64,000 nucleotides of DNA, taken from the NCBI GenBank assembly GCA_003260075.1, contig QLIY01000024.1, positions 62,001 through 126,000 on the forward strand, written 5' to 3'. The notes beneath the pieces are model-generated. The model was not told where the DNA came from, did no database searches, and saw only the letters and a program-made list of their open reading frames with translations. The translations under genes and the position numbers were made by a program. The DNA comes from Phallusia mammillata. Taxonomy: Eukaryota > Chordata > Ascidiacea > Phlebobranchia > Ascidiidae. Of the stretch, positions 23,519 through 35,879 are shown in pieces; position 1 is the first letter of the stretch, and every line of letters starts with the position of its first letter.

Positions 23519-23804
23519 CTTATTTAACATTCACCAGCCAAAACCCTGACTTACGATCCAACGTTGAAAAATATTTAGCGTCCGATATTTCGTCGAGGCT
23601 ATCATCCACTCTCGGTATAGGGTAACTATTCTTTTTTGTCAGGTGATTCATTTGCCTATAGTCAATGCAAAATCTGGTCTCACCTGACTTTTTTTGCACT
23701 GGTACGATAGAACTAGACGACGGGAAATGCGAAGGCCGTACCAAGCCCTGTTGTTCCATTTCTTGTACGATCTGTTCAACTTTGCGTTTGTCGCTGCGAG
23801 CCAT
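23519..23804 (-). pseudogene. Gypsy reverse transcriptase N-terminal fragment
   Basis: Contains VPVQKKSGETRFCIDYRQMN and PIPRVDDSLD followed by FSTLDRKSGFW, the fingers/palm start of Ty3/Gypsy RT. It stops before the catalytic YxDD box, so no activity is possible. Confidence 0.85.
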
Positions 23805-24306
23805 CCGGCGCTGAGGTTATACCGTATCGGTGTGTTGTCTCCAGTGTCGATAACATTAGCGAGGTGCGTCCGTCCGAGCTCGTGTTGTCTCGTAGCAAAC
23901 GCTTTTTGTTTACTTCGGAGTAAACGATGTACCTCTTGGCGCTGATCTGGTGTTACGGCGTCGCAGATTTTTACTTCTTCTAAAAGTTAGGTGTGGGTGG
24001 TTCTCCTGATGGGCAAGCGTCAGAAGGAAATCTAGTAACAGTAGCTATTGAGTGTTCGATCATAACACACGATTCGTGGGAGTGGCTTTCAACATCGCCT
24101 ATAGGACAGAGACCGGTGTTAAGCTCGCTATACGACTCCCAGAGAACAATTTTACTGGTTCATCCCCGAGGTTGGCTGAATAGACTGGGACTGTATTCTT
24201 AGACGTCGAAGTCACGTAAGTCCCTCCTAATACATTTTGGGTCAGTGTAAACTGTCGGTTCTGCTCCACTACTACAGTTATCGAATCAGGCACACTAGCA
24301 GGAAGT

Positions 24307-24759
24307 CTAGCCCCAAAACGTCCTGTTTGACGCTAAAATCGCAAAGTTTGAATTCTCGCCGTTCATCGCAATTACTTCGCCGGAGGCACCTACGAACTCA
24401 GTATTTCTCGGTGAGGGGCGGAGTTTTAACTTGTCATTAGATTTTAAAGTTTCCCAGACACTGAAATTTAAGACGCTTGCGCTGGCACCTGTGTCAACCA
24501 AGGCGCAAACCATATTGCCCTCGATGAGTAAGTTTACATAACGGTTTCGACTTACTTCGGAAGCATGGCTTTGTATTAATTCTCTACTTGAAGGAGTGGT
24601 CGGAGTCTCCTGCTGGACGTTCCTCACCACTCTGGTTCCACTGACATCTTGTGGTGCGTCCCTGGAACGTATAGAAATAGACTGCTGCTGCCTACGTGGG
24701 TTCGCCTTACAATTTCTCGCCCAATGTCCTTCGGCGTTACAAATAAAACATTTCCGCAC
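24307..24759 (-). pseudogene. Gypsy zinc knuckle plus retropepsin fragment
   Basis: A 150-residue open stretch: CX2CX4HX4C knuckle near its start, then a linker, then an aspartic protease domain with VDTGASASVLN. The frame shifts near 24320; the continuing polypeptide reads on in another frame over 24293-24099. Part of the dead element above; not a host gene. Confidence 0.8.
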
Positions 24760-25465
24760 TGACTTGCTTGCGGGACGAAAGGCCGGACGTTGCCTGTCGT
24801 GTGCCGGTAGACGATGATCTTGATAGCTTAATCATCCTTGCAACTTCTGGGGGGGGGGGTGTGGGTTCGCCTTACAATTTCTCGCCCAATATCCTTCGGT
24901 ATTACAAATAAAACATTTCCGCACTGAGTTACTTGCGGGACGAAAGGCCGGACGTTGCCTGTCGTGCGCCGGTAGACGATGATGTTGATAGCTTAATTAT
25001 CTAACTTCTGAACGTATCTGGTCGAGTTCACGTCCAAACATACAAACGGACTGCTGTAGGTATTTGTCCATCTTGGACAGCATCTCCTTTAGTTCTTGCC
25101 TTTTCGTTGGGGCTTGGAGCATCGTCACTGGAATGATATGTCCATGTCGGCAACTCTGCTGGCTGCGGTCCAAAAGTCACGTTGAATAATTTCACGCCCT
25201 GAAGAGCCTGCAAGCTGGCAGTCGCGGAGGCTGCGCAATAAAGCTGGAAACAAGACTGAATTTTTAACCGCAGCTTCCCTTTCGGCAAGATACGCGCGCT
25301 CAGCAAGTGATTTCAGGTCATTCATTACGCAATGTTGTTAAATTCGCATGGCTGTTTCTCCGGACTTTTGCCTTTGTCGCAAGTTCTTCAAAAGATAATT
25401 GGTACACGCCTATTCTATTGCTAAGGTCCCACAAATAGTCTTTATCGACGTGGGTTAAAAACAAT

Positions 25466-25476
25466 GGGGGGGGGGG
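25466..25476. repeat. G11 tract without visible flanking duplication
   Basis: Eleven G interrupt the gag-like region. The bases on either side do not match each other, so this may be a true short gap rather than an overlap. Confidence 0.6.
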
Positions 25477-26267
25477 CGTCGTCTGTAGCTTTGACACTTG
25501 CGCAATACGAGTTAAAAAGCAATAGAAATGTATAGAGTCCTTTCCTTGTGCTATGAACGCGCCTGCGTGACTGCAGTGTCCTGGCGTGCTCGCCAATTTA
25601 TGTGGCGACCAATTTAATGGTTGCCAAAAGCCTTTTGAACACTGCACTAACGGCCAGCCACGAAAAACCCTAGTTCAAAAAGCTCTACAATATTGGCAAA
25701 GTCAAACGCGCAGCACCAAAATCAAGACAACTTAACAGTATGACAGCCGGGGTAGAACTCCCCGCAACAACACGTGGCCCACAAAAGGACTTTAACACAC
25801 ACGAAAAAGGAATCGCGACAGAACTAATAAAAGAAACAAGGAATCTAACGAGTCACGTGGTCGAAACCCACTGGTCAATTATCATCGCCCTAGCGGCTTA
25901 CTTGAGAAGGTTACACCTGAGATTGTAGCCGGAATGCTGCGAAAGGCAACGATAGGGGAGGAGTTAAAAAAAAGGTGCAGTGAATACAAGGTGTGCCATG
26001 GGTTAAATTCCCGTATAATGGAAAACAATGCAATCGAAAAAAGGTAAACGTGAACGTAACAAAACATGGGAAGCTGAATTGAAGTGGAAAACATGCAAAA
26101 CACATCGTGAAATTAAGATAACTACGTTTTAGGAAAATAAGCACATACACAGAACCCAACTCTTGATAAACAAACTTAGTAAACTAAAGACAATACAAGA
26201 CACAGGTGACTAACGTGAAACAAGGTGATAACGTAACAACGCAAAAATTAGGGTAATTACGGTATAT

Positions 26268-27845
26268 TAAATATGTAGCTTTTAATTTTAAGCAATAATA
26301 AGATTGTAATTCAATGAGTACACAAGTAGTAAACTAATAATGACTTTAGCTCTGTTTAAAGTTAATTGTTCCCAACTTTTTATCGTTGAATTCCTCACTT
26401 CATAATTCAAAACATTCTTACTCCCCGATAGAACACCTAATAGATCTGAACATTGAGACTTCTATCAACTTAACAAGTATATGAACTTCACTTTAATCAA
26501 TTACACAGATATTCTCGGAACTGAAATATCTATTTATAAACCACAAATTAAAGTAAATTCCTCCCATCAAGTTTTAAAATCCCTTTTTTAGTAGGAACTC
26601 TTACGAATTTTTCTCTACTTGGGAACCATTGATCTAATTCTAACGTAATAAAAATAGTAAGCGGAATAACTGCTGTAACTCTCAGGGGCCAAAACGCGCA
26701 AAGGACTCTGGCCTTATGCCTTCAACCAATGATGAAAATAAAACAACGTTGCTGTTGCAAACTATTTCTTTTAAAGCACTTCCAAAAGTCAAGGCACAAT
26801 AAGAGAAATAAAAAAGTAACTTGCAGTGAGATTCGAACTCACCACTGAAGTGGTAATGGACCCCAAGAATGATGGTAGACCGGCTTGGTTCGGTACAACG
26901 TCTTTCATATACGGGCGTACCACGAATTATACACAGTATAAGTGCGCCGTCGTTTGCATAACATGACTGAAGACAGTAATGAATGAATGTCAGTCTTAGC
27001 TATTTCATTTAACTTCAACAATTTTAGGAGAACCTGAAACGATCCTCATCCTGTTTGAAAAAGCTCTCCACGAGAAGAACCTCAAAAAATGAACGAAACG
27101 TGGTAAGTAATGTTTGTTTGAAACCGATCAATAGATTTAACACATTTTTGAAAGGGTTCGAACCTCACGAATAGTCCTGGGAATAGTAAAGAAGCACACT
27201 TAGTTAATCCGCGATAGTTTGTTGCTGAAGAACTATCGCAATTACGGTGACATTTATTACACCATTCGGTAAAAAATTGCTATACCAATTACAAGAGTTG
27301 TGTTCTGTTTCTTAGGCCAATAAGCTGTAACTTAACTCTATGGCCAATACAATTATTTTGTCGAACAGTCTCCTTTATTGTTTTTCCTTGCCTAGGATCA
27401 GGGGATTTCCAATGACGCTCAACTTTATAATTTGTGAATGAGGTTTTGACGCACGATTATGGTGCATATGACGTATGCTCCACCAACTTCCTTCGTAACA
27501 ACCCCACGAACATAGTTGTGACACAGCAGTTTGTCACACCAAGTACTAGAAATTAGGTCATTATTAGACCAAAAAAATTACACAAACATTGCCGTTGCCT
27601 TTAGGACGAACTGAAAAAAATACTTTTAGCAATGTTTCAACTAAAGTGGTAAAAAAGTATTGGCTACAAGTACAGTTTCGAAAAATACTGTTATCAAATG
27701 ATAGAAGGTACAAAATGACTGGAAGTACTTCGGAATCAAGGTTTTTTTTTACCTTAGCTTGGGCGTTAGGTTTAATATGCACAAGCAACGGTCGTTTGAT
27801 ATTGCATGTTTAATGTTAGTTTAGTTGTTGTGAAATAATTTGATC
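26268..27845 (+). pseudogene. Segmental copy of the GPCR 3' region, exons 7 and 9 lost
   Basis: Colinear with 4015-7500 of the first GPCR locus: 26270-26365 matches intron 5, 26375-26585 matches intron 7, 26630-26780 matches intron 8, 27028-27102 matches exon 8, and 27235-27845 matches 6840-7500 downstream of that gene. Exons 6, 7 and 9 are deleted. The exon 8 copy is the same length (75 bp), open (ENLKRSSSCLKKLSTRRTSK versus ERLIRSSSWLKKLSTRRVSK) and keeps both AG and GTAAGT splice sites. No functional receptor can be made from this copy alone. Confidence 0.75.
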
Positions 27846-27940
27846 GGCAAAAAAGTTTTTTTAAGTCAAGTTTTTATAAAACACTTGCTAGCGTTTTTTA
27901 TGGGTATTTACTTTTTACTTTTTTTACTTTTGAATTGGCT

Positions 27941-28251
27941 CAGAGTTGTACGTCGGGCCGGACTTTTCGGGTCGGGTTCGGGCTCTGGATTTGTTGAACA
28001 AACGGGCTTGATTCGGGCCTGACTTTAAATTCTGTGTCCGCTGTTTCTTCAGATAAAATTACCCAACTAAGCCCTAAGCCGATTTTAATTATATTCTGTA
28101 AAGTAGTATGTTTTGTAGGCTTTTATGGAGAGGTCTGTCAATTAAACTTTCGGGCCTTAACGGGCTCCAAAAACGATTCGGGTTTGGGCCGAGCTTCGGG
28201 CTTATACACTTTCGGGTTCGGGCACGAATTTCGGACCCGCTTACAACTCTG
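27941..28251. mobile_element. hAT-type MITE (CAGAGTTGTA family)
   Basis: Ends are CAGAGTTGTACGTCGGGCC and GACCCGCTTACAACTCTG, with GGGTCGGGTTCGGGC words inside. Flanks AATTGGCT and GTTGGCAT agree only in part, so the target duplication has decayed. Same family as 1667-2047. Confidence 0.7.
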
Positions 28252-28651
28252 GTTGGCATTTCTTTTTGTACAATAAATTATGCAATACTATTGTACCTAC
28301 ATTCAAATCACACTGGCATGATAGCAGGAGCAAAGGTGACAGGATTAGCATTCGGACTTACTAAAAAATAGTTTAAATTTACCAAGAAAAAAAAATTACA
28401 GCCCGCCCTATCCCAAACAAACTGCACTCTAAGAACCTTGTTGCAATCTGGTCGCAGTGGCAACCACATTTTAGTACGCAGTCGGCAAAATGAGATATAG
28501 TTAAATTTAAGGCGAATGAATAAACAAATATAAATGTTATAGCACAAATAACCCATCAAACATTTGGGAACCGAGGTCAATAACTCAAACAGAAGATACG
28601 TTGTTCAAGCTACTAGCTTAAAAAATATGTCAAAACACTAAATCATAGTAC

Positions 28652-28661
28652 GGGGGGGGGG
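28652..28661. repeat. G10 tract without visible flanking duplication
   Basis: It sits between unrelated flanks; the surrounding 28.3-28.8 kb holds no supported gene. The sequence 28265-28375 resembles 15520-15640. Confidence 0.6.
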
Positions 28662-28800
28662 AGGGAGAAATGTTAAAACGTACTTAAAAGTCAGGAATTT
28701 AAGAAAAAATATACACATATACTATGTAATTAATATTCCAACGGAGAAAGTTTCTAGTAGTTAGCTACAACCGCGTCTATACCATAAAACGTAAAGAGGG

Positions 28801-29431
28801 AAACTGGCGGCGTGCAGGTTAAGGTAGTTGGTTACTGTTTGGTTTTGCAGTGTGTGTGCGCGCGTAACAATACCTGTTTGTTTTTTGCTAGAAGTCTAAC
28901 AATACGCGTTAAATACACACAAAAAACGCGTCTCAACAAAACACAGCATTCGATGCTACATGGGAAATTTAATTTACTTCAACTGTGTATCTAATGTGCT
29001 AGGAACTAACTAACAACAAAAAGTCAAATCTCGAGAGACATAAAAACATTTTTACAGTGGCATTTTATTTCAAATTGAAAAAGGTCTTTGTGACTCCCAG
29101 TGTTGTTGTTTTTGTTCTGTGTGAGATTGGTCCGAATGGTTTTAGAGTGGTAAAGGGGGGGGGGGGGAAACTGGCGGCGTGCAGGTTAAGGTAGTTGGTT
29201 ACTGTTTGGTTTTGCAGTGTGTGTGCGCGCGTAACAATACCTGTTTGTTTTTTGCTAGAAGTCTAACAATACGCGTTAAATACACACAAAAAACGCGTCT
29301 CAACAAAACACAGCATTCGATGCTACATGGGAAATTTAATTTACTTCAACTGTGTATCTAATGTGCTAGGAACTAACTAACAACAAAAAGTCAAATCTCG
29401 AGAGACATAAAAACATTTTTACAGTGGCATT

Positions 29432-29495
<64 letters not shown>
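28801..29495. repeat. Duplication with G13 (29155-29167) and G62 (29434-29495)
   Basis: 28801-29067 is repeated without visible change at 29168-29433, which then runs straight into 62 G. The first copy continues into different sequence (ATTTCAAATTGAAAAAGG). The identical 60-codon ORFs in both copies are non-coding by-products. Confidence 0.9.
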
Positions 29496-29496
<1 letters not shown>

Positions 29497-29714
29497 CCCT
29501 GATATTTTTGCTTATTGTTTCAAGGATAGTAAGAGTAAAGAGTAGTTAGCTTAGCCTAATAAACTTAACTAAACAGACGCCTATACGCAGAAAGTTAATT
29601 GACAAGGATCAGAGCGTCATATCTAACGTTTTCCAGTGTCGCCGTCCGTGTGACTTCCGAATATTCTAAATTTATTCCGTAATAGAAGTGTTTGGTCGCA
29701 AAAAAAGGTTAACG

Positions 29715-30096
29715 TAGCGATTCTCAAACTCCGCGGTCCTTTCGGGCATTTTGCGGGATCCGGGAAAAGGTGGAAGTAATTCTATATTCTTATTTGGCTC
29801 AGTTTATGCAACTGAATATGTTTAAATCAAAGTGAAAGTGAGAATCGACCATCTCCAGTGCTAAACAATAGGCTTTATTGCATGACAAGCAACAAAAATG
29901 CAATTGTTTGCGCACAATTGTAATGTTTTTGTCTTATCTGTGATGTCAGATTTGGATCATTGTTATGTGCAATTTTGCATAACCAGCTAAAATCCTGCAA
30001 TCAACTTTCGTTTTTCTGAAATACACATTCACGCTTACGGACCGCGAACCCTCGAAATAATGGCAAAGGGAATGTTTAGAAAAAAACGAATAAATG
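29715..30096. mobile_element. hAT-type MITE, right end decayed
   Basis: The left end TAGCGATTCTCAAACTCCGCGG and interior match the element at 48061-48472 throughout. The target duplication GGTTAACG is exact at 29707-29714 and 30097-30104, although the right terminal repeat is eroded. Confidence 0.8.
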
Positions 30097-30831
30097 GGTT
30101 AACGCAACCGAGATAAATTTTGTCAGGGATTGTATATCATAAAATATGGCAACCCTACTCTACAGGCTCAGTGGTGAACCCGCTGAAAGTCGAATTACAA
30201 GCATCGTTGCCTGCCTTGTATGCTAAAAAGGATACTCGTTGTGACCTGCATTTGTTTACTCGCATGCTTTACTAACAGTGTGTAATCATCACAACTGGCG
30301 CTCGCGTAAACAATTAATAGATTTCTCAGTGCCCTTACACAGATTTTCTCATGCCCTTACACAGAGTTTACAGAGAACGTTAAACATGTATTATGTACTA
30401 TACACACTGCATAGCTTTTAGCTTGCTGGTTTTAAAAAGAAAAAAAATATTAAATTTGTGAGTCTTGGCTACATTTTAACAGTCGTGAACACACCTATCA
30501 ACAGCTCACTTGTCTATATTTATCTAACAAACAAATCGTATATTGTAGTTTCCAATTTCCTATGAACCCTAAGGTTCCTATATCAGGGACCATTAGGCTC
30601 TCTGCAATTTGTAATTTGCGGAGCATTTGTGACTTTCACGCATTTTACTGTGCATATAATGTCCAAGGGAACCATATGATAATAAAACCACGCTTTCAGA
30701 ATTTTAATCATGCGTTGATTTGATAGAATGCGATTGGTTGAACGCTTTTATTAAGACAACAACCACAGTACTGTTTTCAAACTAATTGTTTTGGAAAATG
30801 ACGTGTACATATTTACTCATATGCTCTAACC

Positions 30832-31389
30832 CAGGGGCGGGCAACATACGGCCCGCGGGCCGGATCCAGCCCGCGACGGGATTTTGAGCGGCCCGCAGAC
30901 AGTTTCCGGTCTTACATGATAATGTGGCCCGCGGCCACAGTCTGCCGCAATCCCCCATTACTTGCTTACTACGTCAAATTACAGTTGTAACGCACAGTAA
31001 CGCTCCCCAATAGCAAAAAAATTTCCCGCCGTTGTTACCATTGCACCATACGTCCATTGTTACGACATAACTGCCAACCTTGCTTGTGGTCTGCTTTCAC
31101 GGTTTCCTTTGTTTCCACACGTGTAGCCTAGTTAGTGTTTCAGCAGTATCTAAGTCTGTGGTGTCTGCATGAAGTTCGCGGTGGTGAATAATTTTATGTT
31201 ATATAAGTTAGATAGTTTGAACTGTATTGTAATTGTGTCGTTCTTGATTGTATTTGGTTTACGTGGTCAAAAATCTGTTATAAATCAGTGGATAAATACG
31301 CGACTAATGTATCGATTCAGGAATCCGGCCCGCCAAGTACTTCATTTTCCCATATCAGGCCCGCCGACTGGGAAAGTTGCCCGTCCCTG
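30832..31389. mobile_element. hAT-type MITE, GC-rich ends
   Basis: Ends are CAGGGGCGGGCAACATACGG and GGGAAAGTTGCCCGTCCCTG, with GGCCCGC words near both. CTCTAACC precedes and GTCTAACC follows two bases after the end, a 7 of 8 match. ORFs inside are not convincing. Confidence 0.75.
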
Positions 31390-31874
31390 CAGTCTAACCG
31401 TTTGTTTTGTTTTTCTTTTCATTATTCGTCACAACTTGTGTTTACGGTAAACAAGTAAATCACTTCACAGTCTCAGCAAAACATGAATCAAGGCTGGAAG
31501 TAACCTTGCCATGGTTTGTTGTAGTTATATCTAATGTCTTGCCTCTTTCGGCTGCTTTCTGCTACTACTTTAGGGAAACTGAATTAATCTGAAGTTTTAG
31601 CAAACTTATACAGACTTAATAGTAGTTAAGAAATATATGATTGGTCACTAGCATTTAGTTTTTAAAAGATTTTTTGTTTTTCTCGTTTGTGGTTGCTCTG
31701 TTGGAGCAAGTTTAGAGTTTTTGAAAGATTTTTATTTTTCTGAATCGTGTTGCTAATTTACACAGATATGATCTATTTTATCCGGTTTGTGTCATCTATG
31801 TAAGGTTTAAAACAAAAATTTTTTTACAGTGACTGTTTATATATGAAAACAATTGCAACATAGAACTCGTAAAC

Positions 31875-34800
31875 ATGCTGTGGTTATTGTTTTCATTCTT
31901 TTTCGTCGGATCTGTGGAAGGTGAATGTCCGGGTGAGGATATCAGTCTTGCTCCCCGACCTTATACAAGTAAGTTTTACTGGTTTTAATTAATTTCACAG
32001 TTACAATAGAATGGACCTTGTGGCGAATTAGACTCATGATTACTTATTTATGACATAATCCAAAAAGGTAATATTAGTACAATAGACAACATTATACAGT
32101 TAAACCGAAATGAAGGCAATCACACTTTGGTCCAATAGCTGCTTTTTTGTTTATTACGAGCAGTCGGTCGTCAGCAGCCAGTGTTATGAAAACATATATA
32201 TTTGTATGTTTTGCTTCCTTTTTACCTGCTTTTTTGTTTCTAGCACAAATGCCGCAATTGTAACCGACACTGTTTTTTAATATACTTTTTATTTGTCTTG
32301 TTCAGCAAAATTACCTTTTTACCCAATTTTTCAACAGAACCTGAAAACCTCCCAATGTGCGAGAAACAATATCGCGGCACCAACTGCACCTGTCCTGCTT
32401 CGATGTTCGAATGTGCTTGTCACAAGTTTGGTCGGTGCGGGGACAAACCAGGATGCATATTAATGTCAGAAGTAAATAATTGGATAAACGACTGTGGTGA
32501 TTGGAGCGACGAGTTTAGTGAAATTTGTCCTGCAGACCGGTTTCAGTGTGACTGCTTTAACAAAACTTGCAAAGGTTATGTCGGTTGTGTGCCAGCTGAG
32601 CGACAATGCGATGGAGGTATACATTGTTTAGATGGCAGTGATGAAGAAAATTGCACCTGTCCCGCTGAAAAGTTTGAATGCGATTGTTACAAAACAAAAA
32701 CTTGTACAACTATTTATAGTGGTTGCATCAATCAACTTCAACAATGCGATGGAAATAATGACTGTGGAGATTGGAGTGATGAATCTAATTGCACTTGTCC
32801 AGCTGAAAAGTTTGAATGCGATTGCTATAATGTAAAGAACTGCACTACTGGCTACGGTGGTTGCATCATCAAAAAACGAAAATGTAATGGATATAACGAC
32901 TGTGGAGACTGGAGTGATGAGGCTAATTGCACTTGTCTGTCTCACAGATTCGAATGCCCCTGTTACAAAACAAAGAACTGCGTTACTGATGAAGGTTGTA
33001 TTAACAAAGATCAGCAATGTGATGGAACCAATAACTGTGGAGATTGGACCGACGAGAGCAATTGCAGTTGTCCAATTCATAGGTTTGAATGTGCATGTGT
33101 TGACACGAAACAATGCATTGGTACGAAGGGAAGATGTGTTAACCGATCATTGTTGTGTGATCGAAAGCCTGACTGTTTTAATGGTAGTGACGAGACACAC
33201 AGCACATGCAATTGCTCTGGAGTTTACGCACGGTGTCCGTGTGATCCTGGTAACAAACATTGCCCATCTACTGGCCGATGCATACATTTTGATTGGTTGG
33301 GTGACGACTTCGAGGATTGCTCTGATGGCAGTGACGAACTTTGTTCAGTCTCCAACTTCACATGTCAATCTTGCACAATGTTTGCCGCAACTTGTAAGAA
33401 TGAACCGCATGCCAGATTTATTGTAAACTCCCCAGTTCCAGCAGAGTGCAATGCAGTGATCCAACCATCGTGTGCTGATGACATTGATAATTGTAAAACA
33501 AAGAATGTGGTTTGCGTTTCTTCAAACTGCGAAAAAACGGAAAAATTTTGTCACAAATTTTTTGTGTGTGAAAACCAAGAAGTCATAGCTGGCAGTGACT
33601 TTTGTGATTCAATTAGTAGTTGCAAAGACAATAGTGATGAAATCCAGTCTGGATTTGGGTTTAAATGTTCTGGGTCGTTGAGACAAGGTGTTTGTGTTTT
33701 GCCTCAAATCAACGTCTACGATTCAGTGGCTCAATGTTCTGATAAATCTGATCTTTGTTTTGTCAATGGACAATTCAGTTGTTTTCAGTGCTTGGATAAA
33801 AAGTTGATAATTTCACCCGAGCAAGTATGCGATGGCGTAGTGGATTGTTTTGATATGTCAGATGAGTGTTTGTGTTTAAATCAAAGTTTATGTGACGATA
33901 TAAGGGGCGATTGTCTATCAGGTCAAATACAATGCCAGAATAAATCTGTATGTTCGGATCAGAGTGGAATATTGTGCAACTCAAGCGTGCAATGTGTTGA
34001 CAAAATCAACACGAAATACTGTTTGTCTCTAAACAATTTAAAACGAAGTAAATGTTCAATAGAAGGGGGGGGGGGGAGTGGAATATTGTGCAACTCAAGC
34101 GTGCAATGTGTTGACAAAATCCACACGAAGTACTGTTTGTCTCTAAACAATTTAAAACGAAGTAAATGTTCAATAGAAGACACTAAAGATCTCGGGCTGG
34201 ACGAAATTTTAAAGTGTGCAAAATCTGACAACAAACTGCTGATGAGATGGATTCAAAATTATATGGCCAGAGGCCTAAAATATACCGCGGGATTTTTGTT
34301 GAACTCAATCTGTGATTCAACAGCTGAGAACCGCCTGAGGTTGCTTGGTGAAATAAACTGTCCAAATATGTTTTATTGTTTCTCAAACGGAAAGATCACA
34401 ATAAAAAGAACTCAAGTTTGCGACGGAAAAGTGGATTGTGATGACGGCTCAGATGAATTTTTAGAAAAGTGTAACAATACTCGATTTTATTGCAAAAATC
34501 AAGACAAAATTTCTATTGACAGAAAAACTCTTTGTGACGGAATTATCGATTGCGACAATGAATCTGATGAAAGTCGATGTCGTTGCGAAAAGGAAAGATT
34601 TTATTGCTTAAATAAACAACCGTTGTCGGTTGAATGGAAACTTACTCGTAATGGTTTATTGGGTTGTTCGGACGGAAGTGACGAATGTGTGAATTTGGGC
34701 ACAGACGCGTTTGCTGATGTCAACGAAATGATTGACATCCCAATATACCGAGCAATTTTCTGGATAACAGCTATAATAGCCTTGGCAGGAAATTTGTTTG

Positions 34801-35879
34801 TGTTTATTGCCACTGCCCTAAGCTTATGGAAGGCAGACAGAAACCAAAACGTTTTCATCAGCACTAGTATTTTCATTCTTAATCTTTGTTGTTCAGATTT
34901 TTTGATGGGAATTTATCTGCTTTCAGTTGTAGTGCAAGGAACTCGATTTTCTGGTTCGTATTGTCTGCATGATAAGGATTGGAGATCAAGTAGTTTGTGT
35001 TCAGGTCTGGGAGCACTTGCAGTTGTTGCATCAGAGGCTTCTGCTTTCACTATGACAGCCATGACCACTTTTCGCCTTGTATCAGCCTTTAAACCATTTA
35101 CAATTCGAAATGTAGGTGTGCACAAAGTTTTACTTATTGAATTGTTTTGCTGGATATTGGCGATTGTTTTGGCAATTGTTCCCTTACTGGAGATTACTTC
35201 AGAATACTTTACAACTAGTGTTTGGTTTCCTAACAACATTTTGGGAACTGATCTGGTCTCAAGAGAAAACATGTCTATTCTTGCGGAAAGAATTTCCGGT
35301 GAAAAAATGGAGAGTTGGAATAAGGTGAAACGAACCATTAAGCAAACATTTCCTCGTAACCCAGTCCAAGGAGAGTTTGGATATTATGGAGAAACAAGCG
35401 TCTGTATGCCTCGTCTGTTTGCCACACGCAATGAATTTGCCTGGGAGTATTCAACATTGCTCCTCTCTACACACTTCCTCATGTTTGTTTACATAGTGGT
35501 TGCATATGTTCTCATCTACAAACAGAGTAACCGCATGAAAGAATCCAGAAGCACTGATGTCAGCTCCAAAATGCAGAAGAGAATAACGAGATTGATTTTG
35601 ACCGACTTCTGTTGCTGGATTCCAATATGTGTCATGGGATATTTAAGTATTGGAGGAATCAAGATGCCTCCAGGTGCTTATGTGTTGAGCGCTTGTCTGT
35701 TGCTTCCAATCAACAGTGCTCTCAATCCCTTGCTTTACTCGAAAGCAGTAGAAGATCAATTCACCAAGGCAAAGAATTGGTTAGTAAAGCAGTGGTCATC
35801 CATGCGGATTTGGAGACATCGCTCATCGGATTTAGCAGTAAGATACAACGCTGGTGTAGGAACAGAAACTGTTGGCTGA
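31875..35879 (+). CDS. LDLa-repeat GPCR with LGR/relaxin-receptor-type 7TM domain
   Basis: Two exons: 31875-31968 (signal peptide MLWLLFSFFFVGSVEG) and 32338-35879, joined in phase. The extracellular part has about 12 LDL-receptor class A modules recognisable by CxGxxDCxDxSDE; the first six carry an extra CxC pair (FECDCY). The 7TM domain has NLCCSDFLMGIYLL (TM2), ALAVVASEASAFTMTAMTTF (TM3), LTDFCCWIPICVMGYL (TM6) and PINSALNPLLY (TM7), as in LGR and RXFP receptors. The DRY position reads FRL. No leucine-rich repeats are visible, unlike RXFP1/2 or snail GRL101. Extracellular loop 2 is long. A G12 tract (34065-34076) and a 102-bp duplicate sit in frame and add about 38 residues that may not be real. 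Ligand unknown. Confidence 0.9.
33963..34180. repeat. In-frame coding duplication around a G12 tract
   Basis: 33963-34064 and 34077-34178 are copies differing at two bases (one N-H change and one silent). The tract reads as GGGG and the total added length is a multiple of three, so the frame survives by chance. Confidence 0.85.

Larger units (their letters stand above)
23519..25720 (-). mobile_element. Ty3/Gypsy LTR-retrotransposon fragment
   Basis: Read on the - strand: gag-like segments with frame breaks (25647-25028), a zinc knuckle CFICNAEGHWARNC at about 24755, an aspartic protease with VDTGAS at about 24500, then the start of reverse transcriptase (CIDYRQMNHLTKKNSYPIPR and FSTLDRKSGFWLV) ending in a stop at 23519. 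The rest of RT, RNase H and integrase are missing, as are recognisable LTRs. G tracts at 24849-24859 and 25466-25476 break it; the first duplicates the zinc-knuckle region (24696-24850 versus 24861-25009). It is dead. Confidence 0.85.

Noticed and set aside
23519..25720. Intact retrovirus-like element or domesticated gag gene
   Set aside because: Frames are broken, RT stops before its catalytic box, and integrase and LTRs are absent.
28812..29361. Two identical 60-codon ORFs 367 bp apart, suggesting a tandem gene pair
   Set aside because: They are the same sequence repeated across a G13 tract, with no family signature.
32628..33113. 161-codon - strand ORF inside the LDLa-GPCR exon
   Set aside because: It is antisense to regular Cys-rich repeats; repeating codon use opens the opposite frame. 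The + strand LDLa reading is unambiguous.
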